DNA of 64,000 nt from JAKAIY01 sp963809385 (GTDB taxonomy: Bacteria; Chloroflexota; Ktedonobacteria; Ktedonobacterales; JADMIN01), in the NCBI GenBank assembly GCA_963809385.1, contig CAWEJL010000002.1:124001-188000 (forward strand), written 5' to 3'. The notes below the pieces were generated by a model, which saw only the letters and a program-made list of their open reading frames with translations, was not told the origin of the DNA and made no database searches. A program made the translations under genes and the position numbers. This document shows, piece after piece, positions 59,640-64,000 of this stretch (position 1 is the stretch's first letter; each line of letters opens with the position of its first letter).

Positions 59640-61156
59640 CTAATGCGCGCTGTCCTCAGCGAGCGACGCCGCGAGCGCGCGGAAGCGGCGGTACTTCGCC
59701 TGGTAGCGAGCTGTCTCAACTGGGCGTGGCTCGATGCGCGGCGCGCCCGCAAGCTCCGCCGCTCCGACCTCCCCAGCCTGCTCCCACGTGCGGGAGCCAG
59801 CGGCAATGTCCGCCAGTAGCGCGGCCCCTCGCGCGGAGGCGTCCACATCGCTCGCCGGGATGAGCGGTATGCCGAGGATGTCAGCGGCGAGCTGGGCGAT
59901 CCAGAGCTTTGGAACACGCCGCCAGTGGCGATCACCGCTTCTGGTGATGTGGCGCCATCCACGACCTGTTCGACGAGCCAGGCGGCGTTGAACAGCACGC
60001 CCTCCACAGCGGCGCGCAGCGCGTCAGCGGCGGTATGCTCCGCGCGCAGGCCCACCAGCGCGCCGCTCGTCTCGCCGCTCCAGAGCGGGGCGCGCTCGCC
60101 CGCGATGTAGGGCAGGAAGAGCAGCCCCTCCGCGTGGGCGTGGCTAGCTTCCTCCAGCGCGTCTGATAAGCCAGCGGACGCGGCGGAGCCTGACCAGCGC
60201 GCCAGCAGGTTGTGATACATCCACTCCAGTGTGACTCCGCCACAGTTGCTGGCCGCGCCAGCGACAAAGCGGCCTGGCCCCATGACGTAGCAGAAGACGC
60301 GGGTGGCGGGATTGGTGAGCGGTTGCGCCACGCCGCGCCGGACGGCGAGGCTGGTGCCAATCGTCAACACCAACCGCCGCTCATCGAGCGCGCCCGCGCC
60401 CAGGTTCGCCAGCGCGCCGTCCGAGCCGCCGGTGGCGAACAGTGTTCCGGCGTCCAGCCCCAGGCGGCGCGCTGTCGCTGGCGGAAGGTCTTGTCGCGCG
60501 TAGGTCGTGGGAACGATATGCGGCAAGCGGTCAGCCGTGATGCCAGCCAGCGCCAGCGCTTCGCCGTCCCACTGGCCCGTTCGAAGGTTGTAGAGTCCCG
60601 TGGCGCTGGCAAGTGAGGCGTCCACCGCCCACTCGCCGAACCAGCGGCGCCACAGCCACTCCTTCAGCCCGGCGAACATCACCGCGCGCTGGAAGAGATC
60701 GGGCCGCGCGCGCCGCAGCCAGATCAGCTTGGCGAGCGGCGACATGGCGTGAACGGGCGTCCCCGTGCGGGCGTAGACCGCCGGGCCAGCGGGCGTGCGC
60801 CACAGCGCCTCAACGTCGGGCTGCGGGCGCAGGTCAGCCCAGGTCATCGCCGGGGCCAGCGGCGCGCCATTCGGCCCAATGGGGATGAGGCTATGCATCG
60901 CCGCGCTGATGCCCACCCGGCGCACGGTGTAGCCCTCGCCGCGAGCGGCCATAGCCGCCTCCGCCAGCGCTTCCTCCGCCGCGTCCGCCACCCGCTCCGG
61001 ATCAAGCTCCGCCGCGCCATTCGCGCCGCGCGACAGGCTGGCAGGCCGCTCGGCGCGCGCGAGGGGATGGCCGTACACATCGAAGGCGATGGCCTTGATG
61101 CTGGTAGTGCCTAGATCCAGCCCGATCACCGCCTCGCGGTTGCCGCTCTCCCGCAT
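59640..61156 (-). pseudogene. gntK: FGGY-family carbohydrate kinase, gluconokinase-like, frameshifted
   Basis: Sugar kinase of about 505 residues when repaired. AVIGLDLGTTSIKAIAFD starts the ATPase fold. MTWADLRPQ, TGTPVHAMSPLAKLIWLRR, FAGLKEWLWRRWFGEWAVD and SLASATGLYNLRTGQWDG match the gluconokinase (GntK) group better than xylulokinases. GGSDGALANLGAGAL and NCGGVTLEWMYHNLL follow. After ATGGVFQSS the frame is lost near 59905-59915. The continuation WIAQLAADILGIPLIPASD, then ARGAALLADIAAG, is in the next frame and stops at 59640-59642. The correction needs an added base (-1 shift), unlike most others here. The ATG at 61154-61156 has GGAGG at six bases. It is divergent from thyX. Confidence 0.78.
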
Positions 61157-61313
61157 CGCGCGCCTCCTCCAGCCAGTGAGCGGCCCGCGCCGCCTGGCTT
61201 TATCATAGCCCACCACGGCGGGCGAAGGTCCGCCACAGGCGCGGGCCGCATGGTAGGATGGAGGGAGCGCAGGGCGCGGACGCCTGCCGCGCGAGTCAGG
61301 GGAGCCAGTCACG

Positions 61314-62099
61314 ATGCATATCATCACCGAGCCAGAAATCTACATTGTTGGGCGGCAGACGATAGATAGCGAGGCGGTCCAGCGCTTCCTGACCGACCAC
61401 GAAACCTCCTGGGAGACGGACAGCGAACGCGGCTCCGAGCTGATCGTCGAGCTAGCCGGGCGCACCTGTTACATGAGCTTCGGCAGTCACCAATTCCGCA
61501 AGACGAACGCTGACTATATCAACAATCTGGTCGGTCAGGGACACGGCTCAGTGCTAGAGCACGCCGTGTGGGACCTGCTGATTACCGGCGTCTCGCGCAG
61601 CTTCACCCACGAGCTGGTGCGACATCGCGCCGGCACCGCGTTTTCCCAGTTGAGTCAGCGGTACGTTGACGAGTCCACCGCCGACTTCGTCGAGCCGGGG
61701 ATCATCGCCGCCGATCCTGAGCTGCATGCGACCTGGCTAGCCGCCATTGAGGGCATGCACGAGTCGTACAAGACGCTCGTGGAAAAGCTGGCGGCGAAGG
61801 TGCAGGCGGAGCATCCCGACCTGGGACGGACAGCGCGTATGAAAATGGCCCGCGAGGCGGCGCGCAGCGTGCTACCCAACGCGACCGAGACGAAGCTGAT
61901 GTTCTCCGCCAACGCCCGCGCGCTGCGCTGGATCATGACGCTGCGCGGCGGCGAGGGCGCGGAGCCGGAGATCCGGCGGTTCGCGGTCAAGCTGGCGCGC
62001 GTGATGCGCGAGGAAGCGCCAGTGCTGTTCGGTGATATGGAAATCGTGCGCCTGCCCGACGGCTCGGAGGGTGTGCGCTCCAGCCACCAGAAGGTCTGA
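61314..62099 (+). CDS. thyX: Flavin-dependent thymidylate synthase
   Basis: Makes dTMP from dUMP using FAD and methylenetetrahydrofolate, replacing ThyA. It is 261 residues. The signature motif reads RHRAGTAFSQLSQRY (R103-H-R105, S114): there are eight residues between RHR and the matching Ser of SQRY, one more than the textbook RHR-x7-S. LVGQGHGSVLEHAVWDLLIT and RSVLPNATETKLMFSANARA are further ThyX blocks. GGGAG lies nine bases upstream. tmk starts 6 bp after the stop, giving a compact dTMP-to-dTDP operon. Confidence 0.94.
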   Translation: MHIITEPEIYIVGRQTIDSEAVQRFLTDHETSWETDSERGSELIVELAGRTCYMSFGSHQFRKTNADYINNLVGQGHGSVLEHAVWDLLITGVSRSFTHELVRHRAGTAFSQLSQRYVDESTADFVEPGIIAADPELHATWLAAIEGMHESYKTLVEKLAAKVQAEHPDLGRTARMKMAREAARSVLPNATETKLMFSANARALRWIMTLRGGEGAEPEIRRFAVKLARVMREEAPVLFGDMEIVRLPDGSEGVRSSHQKV

Positions 62100-62105
62100 T
62101 CGCTG

Positions 62106-62792
62106 ATGACACGCTTTTTCATCACCTTCGAGGGCGGCGACGGCTCCGGCAAATCCACCCAGGCGCGTCTGCTCGCGGCTCATCTGGAGGCGGCGGGCGG
62201 CGCCGTCCGGCTGACGCGCGAACCGGGCGGCACGCCGCTGGCCGGGGCGATGCGCGCGTTGTTGCTGCACCCTGAAGCGAGCCTCCAGGCGCTGGCGCAC
62301 GCGAACCTGACGGCTGGCGAGGAGACTGCCGAGCCAATGCTGCCGCTGACAGAGGCGTTGCTGCTCTCGGCGGCGCGCGCGCAGCATGTGGCGCGCATCC
62401 GAGCATGGCTGGATGTGGGCGACACCGTCATCAGCGACCGCTATGCCGACGCGACGCTGGCCTACCAGGGCTACGCACGCGGCTATGACCTCGACGCGCT
62501 GCGGACGCTGGAGCGGCTGGCGACAGACGGTCTGCGCCCCGACCTGACGCTGCTGCTGGATGTCCCGGTTGAGGAGGGACAGCGTCGCAAGCGCGCGGGC
62601 CACGAGGACGGCGACGAACTGAACCGCCTGGACACCGAGGCGCTGACCTTCCACCAGCGCGTGCGCGACGGCTACCTGACCCTGGCGCGTGAAGAGCCTT
62701 CCCGCTGGGCCATCCTCGACGCCACTACCGCGCCCGGCGCACTCGCGGAACAGATCTGGCGCGCGGTGAGCGAGCGGCTGAACCTGGCGTGA
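62106..62792 (+). CDS. tmk: Thymidylate kinase
   Basis: Phosphorylates dTMP to dTDP with ATP, directly downstream of the enzyme that makes dTMP. It is 228 residues. The P-loop EGGDGSGKST is at residues 9-18, LTREPGGTPLAG binds the acceptor, and the DRY motif is in VISDRYADATLAYQGYARG. The lid segment is EGQRRKRAGHEDGDELNRLD. Residues about 55-75 form a longer insert than in the E. coli enzyme (PEASLQALAHANLTAGEETA). The gap to thyX is 6 bp and to the acetyltransferase 12 bp; all three are likely on one transcript. Confidence 0.95.
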   Translation: MTRFFITFEGGDGSGKSTQARLLAAHLEAAGGAVRLTREPGGTPLAGAMRALLLHPEASLQALAHANLTAGEETAEPMLPLTEALLLSAARAQHVARIRAWLDVGDTVISDRYADATLAYQGYARGYDLDALRTLERLATDGLRPDLTLLLDVPVEEGQRRKRAGHEDGDELNRLDTEALTFHQRVRDGYLTLAREEPSRWAILDATTAPGALAEQIWRAVSERLNLA

Positions 62793-62804
62793 GGAAGCGC
62801 GGCT

Positions 62805-63359
62805 ATGCGCATCACCGACCTGCGACCCAGCGATGAGGAGATCATCCAGCAAGTGGCGGCGTTGCTCATGGAGGGCTTCTCCGCCAACTGGCCAGAATAT
62901 TTGCCTGATATGGACTCGGCGCTGCGTGAGGTGCGAAAGTCCTTCGGCGAGGGTCGCATCAGCCTGGTGGCGCTGTCTGAGGATGGGACAGCGCTGGGCT
63001 GGATTGGCGGCATCAGCCAGTACAGCGGCCATGTGTGGGAGCTACATCCGCTGGTCGTAGCGGTCAGCCACCAGGGAAAGGGCATCGGACGGGCGCTGGT
63101 ATATGCGCTGGAGCAGCAAGCGCACGAGCGCAGCGGCCTGACAATCACCCTCGGCACGGACGATGTCACAGGCCAGACGACGCTTTCGGGCGTCAACCTG
63201 CTGCCCGATGTCTGGGGTCACATCGCGCGCATACAAAACCTGCGCCGCCATCCCTATGCGTTCTATCAGAAATTGGGCTATGTCATCACCGGCGTTGTCC
63301 CCGACGCGAACGGGCTGGGCAAGCCTGACATCCTGATGGCGAAATCGCTCGCGCGGTAA
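62805..63359 (+). CDS. GNAT acetyltransferase resembling aminoglycoside 6'-N-acetyltransferase AAC(6')-I
   Basis: 184 residues. The acetyl-CoA motif is LHPLVVAVSHQGKGIGRALV (V/I-x-x-Q-x-x-G-x-G/A). The downstream blocks ITLGTDDVTGQTTLSGVNLL, HIARIQNLRRHPYAFYQKLG and VVPDANGLGKPDILMAKSL closely parallel the AAC(6')-I enzymes that acetylate gentamicin, tobramycin and amikacin. Those blocks are the aminoglycoside-binding part, so this is more than a generic GNAT. Whether it confers resistance is unknown; it sits in a housekeeping operon (thyX-tmk before, ffh after) with no mobile element. GGAAGCG provides the SD. Confidence 0.82.
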   Translation: MRITDLRPSDEEIIQQVAALLMEGFSANWPEYLPDMDSALREVRKSFGEGRISLVALSEDGTALGWIGGISQYSGHVWELHPLVVAVSHQGKGIGRALVYALEQQAHERSGLTITLGTDDVTGQTTLSGVNLLPDVWGHIARIQNLRRHPYAFYQKLGYVITGVVPDANGLGKPDILMAKSLAR

Positions 63360-63377
63360 GGTCGCGCGTGGGGCGCG

Positions 63378-63386
63378 TGGTATACT
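63378..63386 (+). promoter_or_regulatory. Extended -10 promoter of ffh
   Basis: TGGTATACT: TATACT (63381-63386) with a TGn extension and no clear -35 box. It would give a leader of about 95 bases before the ffh ATG at 63486. Confidence 0.55.
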
Positions 63387-63485
63387 ACGCTCGGGTCCAC
63401 AAGCCTTGCGCGCCAGGAATAAACAGGCGCGGGCAGAGCTAATCATCACCAATCCATCAGGGCCTTTTCAGGAGGCGCGCGCCAT

Positions 63486-64000
63486 ATGTTTGAGAGTCTC
63501 TCCCAGCGGCTGGAGTCCGTATTCGACCGGCTGCGCGGCAAGGGCAAGGTCACCGAGCAGGACGTTACCGAGGCCATGCGTGAGGTGCGCCAGGCGCTGC
63601 TGGAGGCCGATGTCAACTTCAAGCTGGTGAAGCAGTTCGTCGCGCGCGTGCAGGAGCGGGCGGTCGGTGTTGATGTGCTGGAGAGCCTCTCGCCCGCACA
63701 GCAGGTCATCGGCATCGTACATGACGAGTTGGTGAAGATGCTCGGCGGCGAAGCCGGGCCACAAGCCTCGCAGATCACCTTCGCCGGGGCGCCGCCAACA
63801 ATCATCCTGATGGTCGGCCTGCAAGGCTCCGGTAAGACGACGCATACCGCCAAGCTGGCCGCCTATTTCCGCAAGAATGGCCAGAAGCCTGGCATGGTCG
63901 CCGCCGACATGCAGCGACCAGCGGCGGTTGAGCAACTCAAGCAACTGGGCCGCCAGCTCGACATACCCGTCTATTCCGAGCCAGCGGGCGCGAAGCCCGT
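63486..64000 (+). CDS. ffh: Signal recognition particle protein Ffh (C-terminus beyond window edge)
   Basis: GTPase subunit of the signal recognition particle, which targets nascent membrane proteins to FtsY and SecYEG. The first about 171 residues are present: the N domain (MFESLSQRLESVFDRLRGKG, then VTEQDVTEAMREVRQALLEA, DVNFKLVKQFVARVQERAVG) and the start of the G domain with the P-loop MVGLQGSGKTTHTAKLA near residues 110-126 and AADMQRPAAVEQLKQLG. The M domain lies beyond 64000. The histidine in KTTHTAK replaces the common Thr/Ser of the TTT(A/T)AK pattern. ATG 63486 has AGGAGG upstream. Confidence 0.95.
   Translation, partial: MFESLSQRLESVFDRLRGKGKVTEQDVTEAMREVRQALLEADVNFKLVKQFVARVQERAVGVDVLESLSPAQQVIGIVHDELVKMLGGEAGPQASQITFAGAPPTIILMVGLQGSGKTTHTAKLAAYFRKNGQKPGMVAADMQRPAAVEQLKQLGRQLDIPVYSEPAGAKP

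Noticed and set aside
1..64000. CRISPR arrays, tRNA or rRNA genes, transposases, integrases and prophage genes
   Set aside because: No regular direct repeats with spacers, no tRNA T-loop (GGTTCGANTCC-like) context with a cloverleaf, and no mobile-element protein was found on either strand.

Overview
The window is GC-rich, densely coded DNA from a bacterial chromosome. It is probably from a member of the Chloroflexota, perhaps of the Ktedonobacteria type. That placement is an inference from gene content: menaquinone-type ubiE with a polyprenyl synthase, ThyX instead of ThyA, a CruF/CruC-like carotenoid glycoside cluster, several zinc-ribbon or membrane-anchored 'stalk' proteins, and strong GGAGG ribosome binding sites. 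No rRNA, tRNA, CRISPR array, transposase or phage gene was recognised. Genes lie on both strands in short operons, mostly with gaps below 100 bp.

Layout. 0-3 kb: acyl-CoA dehydrogenase and acyl-CoA ligase (fatty-acid degradation). 3-11.5 kb: HAD phosphatase, XRE/MmyB regulator, GT-C glycosyltransferase, trmD, a secreted GH15 glucoamylase with two starch-binding modules behind a strong promoter, proline iminopeptidase and a small monooxygenase. 11.5-14.6 kb: a divergent MocR / PPOX / LysE module in which all three genes carry frameshifts. 14.6-21.4 kb: M50 and CPBP membrane proteases, DUF2231 protein, phosphotransferase, ubiE and polyprenyl diphosphate synthase. 21.6-29.3 kb: radical SAM protein, HicB-like/DinB-like fusion, uvrB, HxlR regulator, and an isochorismatase and YtcJ-type amidohydrolase behind a promoter with tandem palindromes.

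29-39.4 kb is a long minus-strand run: Thr/Pro/Gly-rich anchored protein, CitE-like lyase, M20 peptidase, phosphotransferase, HesB/IscA carrier, two GT-C membrane glycosyltransferases and a D-Ala-D-Ala ligase. Between the lyase and the peptidase lies a 150-bp nested palindrome. 39.5-48.8 kb (plus strand): a Nudix-transmembrane fusion, its transmembrane-only paralogue, a ComEC homologue whose metallo-beta-lactamase motif is lost, a YbjN-like protein, a zinc-ribbon membrane protein, a methyltransferase and a D,D-carboxypeptidase lipoprotein. 48.8-51.8 kb: acyltransferase, CruF-like hydratase and CruC-like glycosyltransferase, which together look like a carotenoid glycoside ester pathway. 52-64 kb: methyltransferase, queG, anchored lumenal protein, gyrB with a textbook terminator, glutamate dehydrogenase, queD, gluconokinase, thyX-tmk, an AAC(6')-like acetyltransferase and the start of ffh.

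At least 13 frame changes can be traced in seven otherwise well-conserved genes. Most are of the same sign (one extra base), and nine fall between 11.8 and 14.4 kb. They may be base-calling errors or real decay of one functional module. The most unusual items are the Nudix-TM/TM paralogue pair, the ComEC with a dead nuclease domain, the nested palindrome at 30.9-31.1 kb and the tandem palindromic operator candidate at 26.5 kb.
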